From: Deltaproteobacteria bacterium
GTDB lineage: Bacteria > Desulfobacterota > GWC2-55-46 > UBA9637
DNA: 61,731 nt
Assembly (NCBI GenBank): GCA_030690165.1
Contig: JAUYHF010000060.1
Location: forward strand, 1-61,731
Direction: 5' to 3'
Shown here: positions 44,530 through 54,427 of the stretch, piece after piece
Layout: every line of letters starts with the position of its first letter
Numbering within the stretch: position 1 is the stretch's first letter
Position numbers and translations under genes: made by a program
Notes under the pieces: generated by a model
The model's database searches: none
What the model saw: the letters and a program-made list of their open reading frames with translations, nothing else
Told to the model about the DNA's origin: nothing

Positions 44530-47211
44530 ATGAGCGATAGCGCATTAGGAGTTTTGATGCCAGAAACATATACCATACCTCAAGCTTTTGAAAAATCTGC
44601 ATTGTTCTCTCCTGAAAAGGTTGCGCTTCAGGTGAATGTTAATGGCGGATACGCATGCTGCACCTATGGAGAATTATTAGCCAGAGCTAAAAATGTTGCA
44701 GCATTTTTAATTTCCCAAGGCGTCAAAAAGGGCGATAGGATTGCTATTTATTCAAGAACCTGTCCTGAATGGGGAATATCCTACATGGGGCTTATGATGG
44801 CAGGCGCTGTTGCAGTGCCTATTGACGCTCAGATTGAGACAGAAGAGGTAAAAAATATCCTTACACATTCTCAAGGCAGGGTGATTCTTATCTCTGAAGA
44901 AAATGGAGATAAGACATTAAAAGCAGCCGAAGACCTCATGGTAAGGATAATAAATCTTAATAGTAAGGAATTCTTAGATATCTGTCATTACAACCAAAGC
45001 TCTAAAAAGTTTAATCTTCCGGAGGTTAATGAAACAGATATTGCCTCCATAGTTTACACCTCGGGGACAACAGGTATTCCCAAAGGGGTCATGCTCAGCC
45101 ATAAAAACTTTTGCTTCGATGCCTTGAGCATTATAGAGGCTGGTCTTATATCAAGAGATGATAATGTGCTTGGTGTATTACCCCTTCACCACACATATCC
45201 ATTTATGACAACCTTGCTCACGCCGCTTATCGCAGGAGCAACGGTTACCTATCTAACCATACTAAAAGGGCCTGAGATAGTTAAGACAATGAGAGAGTGC
45301 AAAATCACTATTTTTATAGGCGTGCCGCAGCTTTTTGAAATGCTGTTAAGAGGAATTCATTCAAAGATGGAAAATCCCATTTTGAAAGGGCTGGCTTATG
45401 TATGTGATTTTTTTAGGAAAATAACAGGGCTTAATTTGGGGAAAATTATTTTTAGCAAGGTGCATAAAAACCTCGGTACTGGCTTACGATTCTTTGCATC
45501 CGGAGGCGCAAAGCTTGACCCGGATGTGGGCAGGGGGTTTTTTTCTCTTGGTTTCACTATCATTGAAGGCTATGGACTGACAGAAACATCTCCGGTTGCT
45601 GCATTAAATCCTGAAAACAAGCCCAAAATCGGTTCAGTGGGCCTGCCAATACCAAAGGTTAAAATAAGGATATTAAACCCGGACAAAGATAGGGTTGGTG
45701 AGATAGCTATCAAAGGTCCGATAGTCATGCAAGGCTATTATCTGAATGCCGAAGAGACGGATAAGGTAATAAAAGACGGCTGGCTCCTGACAGGGGATTC
45801 CGGGTATAAAGATGAAGATGGATACCTTTATATAACAGGCAGATTTAAAGAGGTAATCGTTTTGAGCTCAGGGAAAAATATCTATCCGGAAGAAATTGAG
45901 AAACTCTATCTTGTCACGCCGTTTATAAAAGAGATATGTGTAATCGGGGTCGAAAATAAGAGTGGGGTTACAGATCACCTGCAGGCTGTAATTGTGCCTA
46001 ACTTTGATTATTTAAAAGAGCAGAAGATTGCCAATCTGAATGAGGTAATCAAGCGGGAGATAAATGTGCTATCCTCAAAACTGCCTTCCTATAAACGGAT
46101 TATGGGCTACAGGATTGTAACAGAGACTCTTCCCAGAACATCTCTCGGCAAGATACGGCGATTCATGGTAAAGGAATTTTTACAAGGGAAAAAGAAGCAA
46201 GAGATAAAGCAAATATCTGCCGAAGACCGGGTTATTATGCAAGACCCTTCTGTCCGGAAGATGATCACATATCTAAAGGGTGTCACAAAAAATGAGATTA
46301 TCAACCTTGATGACAATCTGGAGCTTGACCTCGGTATTGATTCTCTGCAGAGGGTGGAGTTGGTAGTTGCAATGGAAGAGATATTTGGCACAAAACTTCC
46401 AGAAGGTTTTGGCACTGAGGTTATAAGTGTACGAGATCTCATAAAAAAACTTCTGGAGCTTAAAGGCACGCCTGCAGAACGGGTCAAGGTTAACCGGTGG
46501 CCAAAGGTTTTTGAGGCAGAGCCTGATGAAGAAGATAAGGACAGGGTTGGACTGAACCAAGGAGTTATCTCAAAGATTTTTTTGACATCCGGGCTTGTCA
46601 TTTTAAAGGCAATATCAAAAGTGGTCTTTCGGCTGGAGGTCAGGGGGATAGAGAACCTGCCTCAGCCGCCTTATATAATCACGCCAAACCACACTAGTCT
46701 TGTGGATGGTTTTGTTGTTGCCTCTGCAGTGCCGTTCAATATTTTCTACAATCTTTATTTTGTTGCTATTCAGGAATATTTTGACAATATGGCTACAAAG
46801 GCTTTTGCAAGGCTTGCCCATATCATACCAATCAATCCTGAGGCATATCTGTACAGGGCCATGCAACTCAGCGGTTTTGTACTGAGAAACAGCAATGCCC
46901 TCTGCCTTTTTCCTGAAGGAGGAAGATCAATTGACGGCAAACTGATGGCCTTTAAAAAAGGTGTTGGTATTCTCTCTAAAGAACTCAATGCGCCGCTTAT
47001 ACCGACAATAATTGAGGGAGCCTTCACCGCACTTCCCATGGGCGCCTGGTTGCCGAGACCGGTCAAGATAACGGTAAGTTTTGGGAGGCCTGTCTATCCA
47101 AAGGACATTGATTCCTTAAAAAAACCTGATGGTATTGATGAATATGAGTGGATAGGCTTGCAGCTTCGGGAGGGAATGATCAAACAATTTGCTGAGGTTC
47201 TGGGAAAATAG
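44530..47211 (+). CDS. Fused acyl-ACP/CoA synthetase, acyl carrier domain and PlsC acyltransferase
   Basis: The 893-residue protein joins three modules. Residues about 15-555 are an AMP-binding synthetase (SIVYTSGTTGIPKGVMLSHK; GYGLTETSPVA; TGDSGYKDEDGYLYITGR). Residues about 580-650 are a carrier domain with the phosphopantetheine serine in LDLGIDSLQRVELV. Residues about 690-893 are an acyltransferase with NHTSLVDG and FPEGGRSIDGK. It could activate a free fatty acid, load it on its own carrier and transfer it to a lysophospholipid, comparable to Aas but with a built-in carrier. It lies between the MFS gene and glcF. The next ATG at 44557 is an alternative start. Confidence 0.88.
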   Translation: MSDSALGVLMPETYTIPQAFEKSALFSPEKVALQVNVNGGYACCTYGELLARAKNVAAFLISQGVKKGDRIAIYSRTCPEWGISYMGLMMAGAVAVPIDAQIETEEVKNILTHSQGRVILISEENGDKTLKAAEDLMVRIINLNSKEFLDICHYNQSSKKFNLPEVNETDIASIVYTSGTTGIPKGVMLSHKNFCFDALSIIEAGLISRDDNVLGVLPLHHTYPFMTTLLTPLIAGATVTYLTILKGPEIVKTMRECKITIFIGVPQLFEMLLRGIHSKMENPILKGLAYVCDFFRKITGLNLGKIIFSKVHKNLGTGLRFFASGGAKLDPDVGRGFFSLGFTIIEGYGLTETSPVAALNPENKPKIGSVGLPIPKVKIRILNPDKDRVGEIAIKGPIVMQGYYLNAEETDKVIKDGWLLTGDSGYKDEDGYLYITGRFKEVIVLSSGKNIYPEEIEKLYLVTPFIKEICVIGVENKSGVTDHLQAVIVPNFDYLKEQKIANLNEVIKREINVLSSKLPSYKRIMGYRIVTETLPRTSLGKIRRFMVKEFLQGKKKQEIKQISAEDRVIMQDPSVRKMITYLKGVTKNEIINLDDNLELDLGIDSLQRVELVVAMEEIFGTKLPEGFGTEVISVRDLIKKLLELKGTPAERVKVNRWPKVFEAEPDEEDKDRVGLNQGVISKIFLTSGLVILKAISKVVFRLEVRGIENLPQPPYIITPNHTSLVDGFVVASAVPFNIFYNLYFVAIQEYFDNMATKAFARLAHIIPINPEAYLYRAMQLSGFVLRNSNALCLFPEGGRSIDGKLMAFKKGVGILSKELNAPLIPTIIEGAFTALPMGAWLPRPVKITVSFGRPVYPKDIDSLKKPDGIDEYEWIGLQLREGMIKQFAEVLGK

Positions 47212-47318
47212 TTTATTAAGAATTATAGATAAGGCACTGCATTTTGTGCGCTATTAAGGTATAATAAACGCATATCCAGAGTATTTTCTAGTAATTCCAT
47301 TTTTATAAAGGCGTATAT

Positions 47319-48581
47319 ATGAAGGACTTAAAACAGCTTACAGACGAAATCAATAAATGCGTCCTGTGCGGCACATGCAGGAGCGTGTGTCCTACCTTTG
47401 ACGTAGTTCATAGAGAGCCTGCCAGCGCAAGGGGAAAGGTGGCTCTCTGCGATGCGTATTTGAATAAAGAGATAGGAATTTCAGAGTGTTTTATAAAGCA
47501 CATGAATGAATGTGTCCAATGCATGGCGTGCCAGAAAGCCTGCCCAAATGACGTGAATGTGCCGGACATAATCCTTGCAGCAAGGGCAGAGATTGCGAAT
47601 GAGAATGGCCTGCCTTTTGCAAAATCCTTTATACTAAAAAATATCCTTGATTCAGAGAAACTTATGCCGGCTGCCATGAAGTTTGCGTCAAAGCTTCAGG
47701 GGTTTTTATTGAAAGGCATCCCGGAAGAGAGCGGTCTGCACAGGAGATTCCCTTTGCCTCTTGTAGATGAAAGGCGCCTTGTGCCGCCATTGGCAGAAAG
47801 ATTTTTTCTGGATAGCATAAGTGAGAAGTCAGAAGTCAGGAGTAAAAAAGATAGTTCACGGCCTCGTGTCGGTTTTTTTGCAGGCTGCCTCATCAATTAT
47901 ATGCTGCCTAATATTGGCGATGCATCTTTAAAACTTTTGGAAAAGGCTGGCGCATCTGTTGTTGTGCCGCTTGATCAGCGCTGCTGCGGCATGCCTGCGC
48001 TCGGCATGGGCGATGTGGAGACAGCAAAGTCCCTTGCCTTAAAGAACCTTGAGGCATTTGAGCAATACGAGCTTGATTATATAACCACTGCCTGCGCAAC
48101 CTGCGGCGATGGCTTGAAAAGGAGATTTAAAGAACTTCTGTCAGATGAATACCATGAAAGGGTTGAAGCCTTCTCTGAAAAGGTTAGAGATATAACAGAA
48201 TTGTTGGTAAATGAATTGCAAATTGCAAATTGCAAATTGCAAATTGCAAATCTCAAATCTGTGGTTACTTACCACGACCCATGCCATTTAAGAAGGGGGC
48301 AGGATATAGCAGATGAGCCAAGAAAGCTTATAGAGATGTCAGGGGCTAAGCTTAAAGAAATGAGCCATCCGTGCAGATGCTGCGGCCTTGGCGGCAGTTT
48401 TAATATCACAGACTATGACTTTTCAATGGAGATAAACAGAAAAAAAGCAGAGGACATAAAGAATACAGGCGCTCAAATTGTTGCAACAGCCTGCCCCGGC
48501 TGCATGATTCAGATTAAGGACGGGCTTCACCAACTTGGCGCAAATACAAAGGTGGTTCATGTGATAGAACTGCTGGCTTAA
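47319..48581 (+). CDS. glcF: (Fe-S)-binding subunit, GlcF-type (glycolate/lactate oxidase)
   Basis: The 420-residue protein has two [4Fe-4S] motifs (CVLCGTCRSVCP; CVQCMACQKACP) and two cysteine-rich CCG domains (CCGMPALGMGD; DPCHLRRGQD; CRCCGLGGSF), the GlcF/heterodisulfide-reductase D layout. It would carry electrons from the GlcD flavoprotein to the quinone pool. Two stretches look repeat-derived: SEKSEVRSKKDSS (residues about 168-180) and LQIANCKLQIANLK (about 300-313). The second is encoded by five perfect copies of TTGCAAA. Both fall at domain borders. Confidence 0.88.
   Translation: MKDLKQLTDEINKCVLCGTCRSVCPTFDVVHREPASARGKVALCDAYLNKEIGISECFIKHMNECVQCMACQKACPNDVNVPDIILAARAEIANENGLPFAKSFILKNILDSEKLMPAAMKFASKLQGFLLKGIPEESGLHRRFPLPLVDERRLVPPLAERFFLDSISEKSEVRSKKDSSRPRVGFFAGCLINYMLPNIGDASLKLLEKAGASVVVPLDQRCCGMPALGMGDVETAKSLALKNLEAFEQYELDYITTACATCGDGLKRRFKELLSDEYHERVEAFSEKVRDITELLVNELQIANCKLQIANLKSVVTYHDPCHLRRGQDIADEPRKLIEMSGAKLKEMSHPCRCCGLGGSFNITDYDFSMEINRKKAEDIKNTGAQIVATACPGCMIQIKDGLHQLGANTKVVHVIELLA
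47822..47850. repeat. AGAAGTCAG-type repeat inside glcF
   Basis: GAGAAGTCAGAAGTCAGGAG is the reverse complement of the TGACTTCT family found in moeA and before the DUF3467 gene. It adds SEKSEVRSKK in the GlcF frame, between the ferredoxin-like and first CCG domains. Confidence 0.7.
48216..48250. repeat. Five tandem TTGCAAA heptamers inside glcF
   Basis: Five perfect consecutive copies of TTGCAAA (35 bp) are followed by near copies. Because seven is not a multiple of three, the peptide cycles over 21 bases (LQIANCK). The array sits between the two CCG domains. Confidence 0.9.
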
Positions 48582-48609
48582 AGAGCAATACTCTTGAGGA
48601 GGTATGGTT

Positions 48610-48747
48610 ATGGAAATGGAATTGATTTACAAATGTCTTGTCTGCGGCTATATTCATACCTGCCACGGCCAATGCGGATCCCCGCCTGAAAAATGTCCTG
48701 ATTGCGGCGCATCCAAAGAAAACTTTGTAGAGGTTGAAGAGGATTGA
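48610..48747 (+). CDS. Rubredoxin-like small zinc or iron protein
   Basis: The 45-residue protein is too short for many gene callers but has a strong GAGGAGG seven bases before the ATG at 48610. An ATG at 48604 is too close to that site. Cysteines are paired as in rubredoxin/rubrerythrin tails: Cys9-x2-Cys12 ([10 protein letters not shown]) and Cys29-x2-Cys32 ([13 protein letters not shown]), with extra Cys18 and Cys22. It probably binds one Fe or Zn. Its stop overlaps the TTG start of the next gene, so the two are translationally coupled. Confidence 0.82.
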   Translation: MEMELIYKCLVCGYIHTCHGQCGSPPEKCPDCGASKENFVEVEED

Positions 48748-50165
48748 AAGAAATCCACAAGCTAAAGCACTGGGATTGCGATTTAAGGCGCGCTTTTCTT
48801 GGCATTCCTGAGAAAGAAATCAAAACCATTTTCAAAGAAATATATCATGCCTCCAGGGAAAGAGGTTTCACCTATGAGCGCGAAGGGCGGTATGATGTGA
48901 TAAATCTCCTCCCCCTTCCCCTTGTTGCGACCCCTGAACAAATAAGATATCTCCATAATACATGCCTTGTTATAAAAAATGCCCTGTCAAAACTCATAGA
49001 CCTCTATCTTGAGTATCCGGAGGTGAGGGAGATTTTGCCTCTGACAGAGGAAGAGGAAATCTGGATAAAGGATACTTGGACAAAGGCGCACAGAAAGACG
49101 CGCGGCATTTGGAGCAGACTGGACTTTCACTTTGACATCTATCACCCTGACTGGAAGGAGACCATTACATTTTTTGAAGACAACTCAGTAGCAGTCGGCG
49201 GCAATCACTATGCGCCGACAGCAGAGGAGTTGATTACAAAGATTGTCCTGCCGCGATTGAGAAAGATAAATAAAAATATAGTGCTTGAGAAGAATGAAGA
49301 CATACGCACACTCCTGTGCCATGAAATATTGCATCAGGCAGAGGCGCTTGGCAGAAAGGGCCTTAATATTGCATTTGCAGAGGATAAAACCCTTACATCA
49401 GGCATTACAGAGTTTCCATCCCTTGCAGAGTTTTACAATAAAAAATTCGGCAAAAAATGCGAGATGAAGACATATATGGTTGACCCAAGGGAATTGTATT
49501 TAAAGGGAGATGAGATATATTATAAAAACCACGAGATTGATATAATATACCGCGATTTTGAGCTCGTTGAGCTGTTCAAGATGGGTAAGGGTACGCACTT
49601 AAATGCCATGAAAACTGCTTTCAAGAAAAATCAGGTCATATCATCTATTGCCGGAGAGATTGACCACAAAAGCTGCTGGGAGGTATTGAGGGATAAAAGA
49701 TTTGCGCAGGTTTTTAAGACACTCAGGAATACGGGTATATTAAGGCATATTCCATGGACAAAGATTATAAGAGACATACGGACAGACTCGCCTGAGGGCA
49801 AAAATGTGGAGCTATTGAATTATATAAGGAAGAACAAAGACAGCCTTATACTCAAGCCAAACCGCGGCTACGGCGGATACGGCATAGTCATTGGAAGGGA
49901 TGCGACACAACCTCATTGGGATGAGATGATTGGCAGAGGATGCGCTGAATTTGGCAAATGGGTTGCGCAGGAATATAGAAGGGTATCCACAAGAACATTT
50001 CCTGCAATTGATGAACATGGCGATATTGTGTTTGAGGAGTTTTATACTGTGTATGGATTGGCAGGGACACCCGAAGGCATCGGCATCCTCGGCAGGGCAT
50101 CACAGAAAAAGATTGTAAATGTGGCGCAGAAAGGCGGGATAGTGGCGGTATTAAGGGGGCATTGA
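48744..50165 (+). CDS. ATP-grasp-like protein of unknown substrate
   Basis: The 473-residue protein starts with TTG overlapping the upstream stop. The C-terminal third has an ATP-grasp look: [18 protein letters not shown] (glycine-rich loop with Lys), WVAQEYRR, and [16 protein letters not shown], arranged like circularly permuted ATP-grasp enzymes such as those related to glutathionylspermidine synthase. The N-terminal half has [20 protein letters not shown]. It lacks transmembrane segments. It would ligate an acid to an amine using ATP, but I cannot name the product. It is coupled to the rubredoxin-like gene. Confidence 0.62.
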   Translation: MKEIHKLKHWDCDLRRAFLGIPEKEIKTIFKEIYHASRERGFTYEREGRYDVINLLPLPLVATPEQIRYLHNTCLVIKNALSKLIDLYLEYPEVREILPLTEEEEIWIKDTWTKAHRKTRGIWSRLDFHFDIYHPDWKETITFFEDNSVAVGGNHYAPTAEELITKIVLPRLRKINKNIVLEKNEDIRTLLCHEILHQAEALGRKGLNIAFAEDKTLTSGITEFPSLAEFYNKKFGKKCEMKTYMVDPRELYLKGDEIYYKNHEIDIIYRDFELVELFKMGKGTHLNAMKTAFKKNQVISSIAGEIDHKSCWEVLRDKRFAQVFKTLRNTGILRHIPWTKIIRDIRTDSPEGKNVELLNYIRKNKDSLILKPNRGYGGYGIVIGRDATQPHWDEMIGRGCAEFGKWVAQEYRRVSTRTFPAIDEHGDIVFEEFYTVYGLAGTPEGIGILGRASQKKIVNVAQKGGIVAVLRGH

Positions 50166-50209
50166 TTGCAGCCATGAAGGTAATGGATATTCAAGAAGCT
50201 GTTGGGAGA

Positions 50210-50458
50210 TTAACTCGGAAAGACCTGAACCTGCACATTGGCAAAAGAAACAATATCTCCGGAATAAATCTTTTTTCTTTTCCTGGTTTCTACTTCTCCG
50301 TTAACCTGCACAAGACCTTCGCCAATCACGAATTTGGCTTCTCCGCCGCTATGCACTAAATTTTCTATTTTTAAGATCATGTACAATTCAATGGGCAGGC
50401 TCTTCACCCGGAGAACCCGGACACCTTTATCTTGACCCATTACTGTTTTTTCAGACAT
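50210..50458 (-). CDS. S4 domain RNA-binding protein
   Basis: From the ATG at 50458 the protein has 82 residues; the frame is open for 12 more codons but those do not look like the family. It contains an S4 fold with VHSGGEAKFVIGEGLVQVNG, ETRKRKKIYSGDIVSF, typical of YbcJ/YaaA-like stand-alone S4 proteins thought to bind structured RNA or ribosomal subunits. It lies convergent to the ATP-grasp-like gene. Confidence 0.8.
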   Translation of the reverse strand: MSEKTVMGQDKGVRVLRVKSLPIELYMILKIENLVHSGGEAKFVIGEGLVQVNGEVETRKRKKIYSGDIVSFANVQVQVFPS

Positions 50459-50591
50459 GGTTTTTAAGCTATCAAAAATCTCAGGATAGCACAATATCTA
50501 TTCCTTATATTATAGATCCTTGTTAATTTCTTTTTTCATTTAATTAGGTGTTAAGCTTAACTTCATGCTTGAGATAGAATGGGTAGGCCTT

Positions 50592-52088
50592 CTATTTTGT
50601 GTTTAATTTCACCATAATTTCTCTAAAACTTTCCAATCCTGCTTCCAGGTTTTCAATAATATCTTCGGCTAATTCTTCCGGATCAGGCAGGTTATCAAGG
50701 TCTGCCAGTGATTTATCTTTTAGCCATGCGATATCTAAGCTGGTTTTATCCCTTGCAATGATTTCATCATAAGTGAACTTTCTCCAACGGCCTTCAAGAT
50801 TTGATACTGCATTAAATATCTCTTTGCGCTTATGTCGGTTTGTGGGGTTGTAGCAAGAAATGAAATCTCTCAGATCGTCAAGTTTTAACGGATTTTTCTT
50901 TAAGGTGTGATGAATATTAGTCCGGTAATCATAAACCCAAATCTCTTTTGACCAGTGGTCTTTGCTGGCAGGTTTGTTGTCGAAGAAAATAACATTTGCT
51001 TTTACACCCTGGGCATAAAATATACCAGTAGGTAATCGTAAAATAGTATGCAGGTCAGTTGTTTCCAAAAGCTTTTTACGAACTGTTTCACCTGCGCCGC
51101 CTTCAAACAATACATTGTCGGGAACGACAACCGCCGCCTTTCCTGTAGTTTTCAGCATGGTGCGGATATGCTGAACAAAGTTTAATTGCTTGTTGCTGGT
51201 GGTTGCCCAAAAATCCTGACGGTTGTATGTTAAATCATCTTTCTCTTGTTCGCCTGCATCATTGGTAAATGTCTGACTGCTCTTTTTACCAAATGGCGGA
51301 TTAGTTAAGACATAATCATAAGTAATCGGTGACGCCGCTATTAAGGCATCGGCAGGTGAAATAAAGTTATCACTCTCAATGTCGCCTATGTTGTGTAAAA
51401 ACATATTCATCAAAGCCAGTCGCCTTGTTGCGGCTACAATTTCATTGCCGAAAAAAGTTGAGTTTTTCAAAAACTTGTTTTGTTCTTTATCTAATTTATA
51501 GTTATTTACAATGTAATCATACTCTGCCAAAAAGAATCCGGCTGTACCACTTGCCGGGTCGGCGAAGGTTTTCATTGGTTGTGGCTGAATACACTCTACC
51601 ATTGCACGAATCAATGGGCGCGGCGTAAAGTACTGCCCTGCGCCGCTCTTTACATCTTGTGCATTCTGCTCTAACAGCTTTTCATAAATATCACCTTTCA
51701 CATCAGCGCCCATTACCAGCCATTGTTCGCTGTCGATCATATCTATTATTTTAGCCAGCATAGCAGGGTCTTGAATCTTGTTTTGGCTCTTGGTAAATAT
51801 CTGCCCCAATATTCCTTTTTGCTTACTCAACTCCCTTAGTAAAGCGACATAATGTAATTCTAAATCTGCACCCTTTAAGGCAGTTAAGCTTTCCCAGTTG
51901 AATGCCTTAGGAATATTTAGTTTTCGATTATGCGGCGGCTTGCTGTATTCATCAGCCATTTTTAAAAAGAGTAGATAGGTGAGCTGCTCTAAATAATCGC
52001 CATAACCCACACCTACATCACGAAGGGGATTACAGAAACTCCATACTTTGCTTACTATACTTGATGTGTTGTTGCTCATATTTTTCAA
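50592..52088 (-). CDS. hsdM: Type I restriction-modification DNA methyltransferase (HsdM)
   Basis: The 498-residue protein has the HsdM N-terminal helical domain and the N6-adenine methyltransferase domain: motif I FADPASGTAGFF, motif IV TNPPFGKK, and GAGQYFTPRPLI before them. It methylates adenines at sites chosen by HsdS. It is the last gene of the operon hsdR-hsdS-rhuM/fic-hsdM; the order with hsdM last is less common than hsdM-hsdS-hsdR. It lies 58 bases after the RhuM/Fic gene. Confidence 0.95.
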   Translation of the reverse strand: MKNMSNNTSSIVSKVWSFCNPLRDVGVGYGDYLEQLTYLLFLKMADEYSKPPHNRKLNIPKAFNWESLTALKGADLELHYVALLRELSKQKGILGQIFTKSQNKIQDPAMLAKIIDMIDSEQWLVMGADVKGDIYEKLLEQNAQDVKSGAGQYFTPRPLIRAMVECIQPQPMKTFADPASGTAGFFLAEYDYIVNNYKLDKEQNKFLKNSTFFGNEIVAATRRLALMNMFLHNIGDIESDNFISPADALIAASPITYDYVLTNPPFGKKSSQTFTNDAGEQEKDDLTYNRQDFWATTSNKQLNFVQHIRTMLKTTGKAAVVVPDNVLFEGGAGETVRKKLLETTDLHTILRLPTGIFYAQGVKANVIFFDNKPASKDHWSKEIWVYDYRTNIHHTLKKNPLKLDDLRDFISCYNPTNRHKRKEIFNAVSNLEGRWRKFTYDEIIARDKTSLDIAWLKDKSLADLDNLPDPEELAEDIIENLEAGLESFREIMVKLNTK

Positions 52089-52146
52089 TTACGAATTACG
52101 CTCCTTACAAAGAGTTTCGGCTTATTGTATCCTAACTAAATATTTA

Positions 52147-53121
52147 TTATGCCAATAAATTTAGAAGCACTTTAATCATTATATCTTTATCCGCAGCCTT
52201 ACTCGCGGCTATCATCAATGTTAAGGCGACCAATGCGTTATCATCTATCCTCCTGCTTCCATCCGCGCGGATCAAAAGGTCATTTTTCTGGAGGAAACAA
52301 ATAAAAAGCGCCGCCGCAATGCGCTTATTGCCATCCACAAAACTATGATTCTTAGTTACAAAATAAAGCAGATGGGCGGCTTTTTCTTCAACAGTCGGAT
52401 AAACATCCTTGCCGCCAAATGTCTGATAGATCGTCCCGATAGAGCTTCTAAAGCTCGCATCTTTTTCCTGTCCAACCAGCGCGGAGTCTCGAAACTTATT
52501 TCGCATGGTTGCAATAATTATTTTGGCTTCTTCATATGTTATCTTAAATTTTGTTTGTTTTGTTCCTTTGGGCACAGAAAGCCGTTCATGGTCGAAATCG
52601 TCCAGAATATCCAGGGCGCGGGAATAATCGGTTATAATCTGGATAATTCCTTTAGCCTCATCTGATACGCCATCTGATAACGCGACATTCCCAAGAAGCC
52701 TAACTGCATTTTGTAATTGCCTAATCTTGTCAGTCTGCGCCTTAAGCCGCTTTTCGTTAATGGTGTAACCGTCAACCAGATGTTTGCGTAAAACATTCGT
52801 TGCCCAGATACGAAATTGAGTGCCTTGTTTTGAATTAACCCGATAGCCCACGGAAATAATCACATCCAGATTAAAATATTCAACTTGATATGTTTTTCCA
52901 TCTGCGGCAGTTGTTGCAAAATTTGCAACAACTGAATTCTTTATCAATTCTTTTTCTTTGAACACATTTGATAAATGACGAGATATCGCAGACTTGTCCC
53001 GTCCAAATAAATACGCCATCTGTTTCAGGCTCAGCCATACGGTTTCTTTATCCAGCCTGACTTCTACATTATTCTTATAGAAAATAATTTGTCCGCGATT
53101 CATTTCTTTATTAATTCGCAT
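52147..53121 (-). CDS. RhuM-family protein with C-terminal Fic/Doc domain
   Basis: From the ATG at 53121 the protein has 324 residues (MRINKEMNRGQIIFY); ATG 53103 is an alternative. The N-terminal part is the RhuM domain (TVWLSLKQMAYLFGRDKSAI, YFNLDVIISVGYRVNS), a predicted DNA-binding module. The C-terminal part has a Fic motif HSFVDGNKRIAAALF, which fits HxFx(D/E)GN(G/K)R. Fic enzymes transfer AMP or phosphate to proteins. The gene sits between hsdS and hsdM and overlaps hsdS by 11 bases, so it is part of the restriction operon. Confidence 0.87.
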   Translation of the reverse strand: MRINKEMNRGQIIFYKNNVEVRLDKETVWLSLKQMAYLFGRDKSAISRHLSNVFKEKELIKNSVVANFATTAADGKTYQVEYFNLDVIISVGYRVNSKQGTQFRIWATNVLRKHLVDGYTINEKRLKAQTDKIRQLQNAVRLLGNVALSDGVSDEAKGIIQIITDYSRALDILDDFDHERLSVPKGTKQTKFKITYEEAKIIIATMRNKFRDSALVGQEKDASFRSSIGTIYQTFGGKDVYPTVEEKAAHLLYFVTKNHSFVDGNKRIAAALFICFLQKNDLLIRADGSRRIDDNALVALTLMIAASKAADKDIMIKVLLNLLA

Positions 53122-54427
53122 TTGTATTTCCCGATTCGTAATTGACCAACCTCCCCTCAAACGCCTTCTTCAAAATACTCTGCCGCAGAGTTTCTGCTTG
53201 TTGCAGGCTTTGGCTGATGGTTTCTTCTATCTTATCGCATACGGTGAGTTTGCTTTCGAGTTCTTCAATTATTTTCTGTTGTTGTTCAATAGGAGGTATT
53301 AGCATTTCTATTTCTTTAAAATCCTTTATTCCAACTAAATTTGGCATTGCTGTACCTTGTGACTGATCAAAGATTTTTCTTTGAAAAAATGCACCTCTAA
53401 AGTGGAGCACAAAATACTTATTGAGAATTAAATTATGTTTTAAGCGTATTCTTAAAAGGGCCTGATTTATTACGCCCGGTTTAGCATCGTCAGGAATTTC
53501 GCAAATTCTACCAAGTGTAACACCTGAACAACTTACAATTAAGTCTAATGGAATTACTTTAAATTTGATCAATTCTTGATACTTTGCTTCACTCAAATAA
53601 TAATTTCCTCTATATGGGTCGTTATTAATTGCATTGCCTTGCTCGTAAACTTTATAACCTTTCGGAACAAAGAATTCTTTTTTGATAGCACTTCCAAATG
53701 GTCCTCTTCTTAATCCTTCTTTTTCAAGTGTGATATCTTTCAGTTTTAAAGATTTCCACCCCTTCGGCAATTCACCCTCTTTCACATTTTTATTGGTGAG
53801 TTTGCCCTCAAACGCCCATTTCAACAAACTTTGCCTGTACACTTTTAATTGCTGTTGTGCGGTTTGCAGTTGTTGTTTGCCGTTTTCTAAATCGCTGAGT
53901 AGTTCTTCTATTTTTGCTACGATGGCTTGTTGTTCGGGGAGCGGGGGGACAACCAAATCAATTCCTTTTAAATCTTCCAATGAAATATTATTCATTGCTC
54001 CGCCTCTCGCTTTTAATTTTACATATTGCGAAATGAAAGAACTTAATTGATAGGTCAAAAATTGTGGTTGAACTTTTTTGTAATAACCTCTTAAAATTGC
54101 TAATGCTTGATTTGTATTTGCAGGCAAATATTCTTGTTTTATTAAACAAGTTTCACCTATAGTTCCTGCAATAGAAAACAATAAATCGTTTTCCTCCAGC
54201 ATTGATTTTTTCTGATAATTATGAGCGTCAGCCGATATAAAAGTTCTTATTGATGAAAGGTTGACCTTGCCGTGTTCAATATTTTCAATTTTGATAAAAT
54301 TTATTCCACTCGAAACGAAAGCAAAACCATAGGTTGTTGGTGTTCCACCTTTAGTTATTTTGTCACAGACTTCCCCCAACTTCTTAACTTCCCAATGCTT
54401 AGGCATTTCTTTCATCTCTCTCATCAC
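53111..54427 (-). CDS. hsdS: Type I restriction-modification specificity subunit (HsdS)
   Basis: The 438-residue protein has two target recognition domains separated by conserved helices (LPPLPEQQAIVAKIEELL-like near 195; PPIEQQQKIIEELESKL near 380) and ends QSILKKAFEGRL, a standard HsdS tail. Each domain reads half of a bipartite site. The ATG overlaps the hsdR stop by four bases. Recognition sequence cannot be predicted here. Confidence 0.93.
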   Translation of the reverse strand: MMREMKEMPKHWEVKKLGEVCDKITKGGTPTTYGFAFVSSGINFIKIENIEHGKVNLSSIRTFISADAHNYQKKSMLEENDLLFSIAGTIGETCLIKQEYLPANTNQALAILRGYYKKVQPQFLTYQLSSFISQYVKLKARGGAMNNISLEDLKGIDLVVPPLPEQQAIVAKIEELLSDLENGKQQLQTAQQQLKVYRQSLLKWAFEGKLTNKNVKEGELPKGWKSLKLKDITLEKEGLRRGPFGSAIKKEFFVPKGYKVYEQGNAINNDPYRGNYYLSEAKYQELIKFKVIPLDLIVSCSGVTLGRICEIPDDAKPGVINQALLRIRLKHNLILNKYFVLHFRGAFFQRKIFDQSQGTAMPNLVGIKDFKEIEMLIPPIEQQQKIIEELESKLTVCDKIEETISQSLQQAETLRQSILKKAFEGRLVNYESGNTNAN

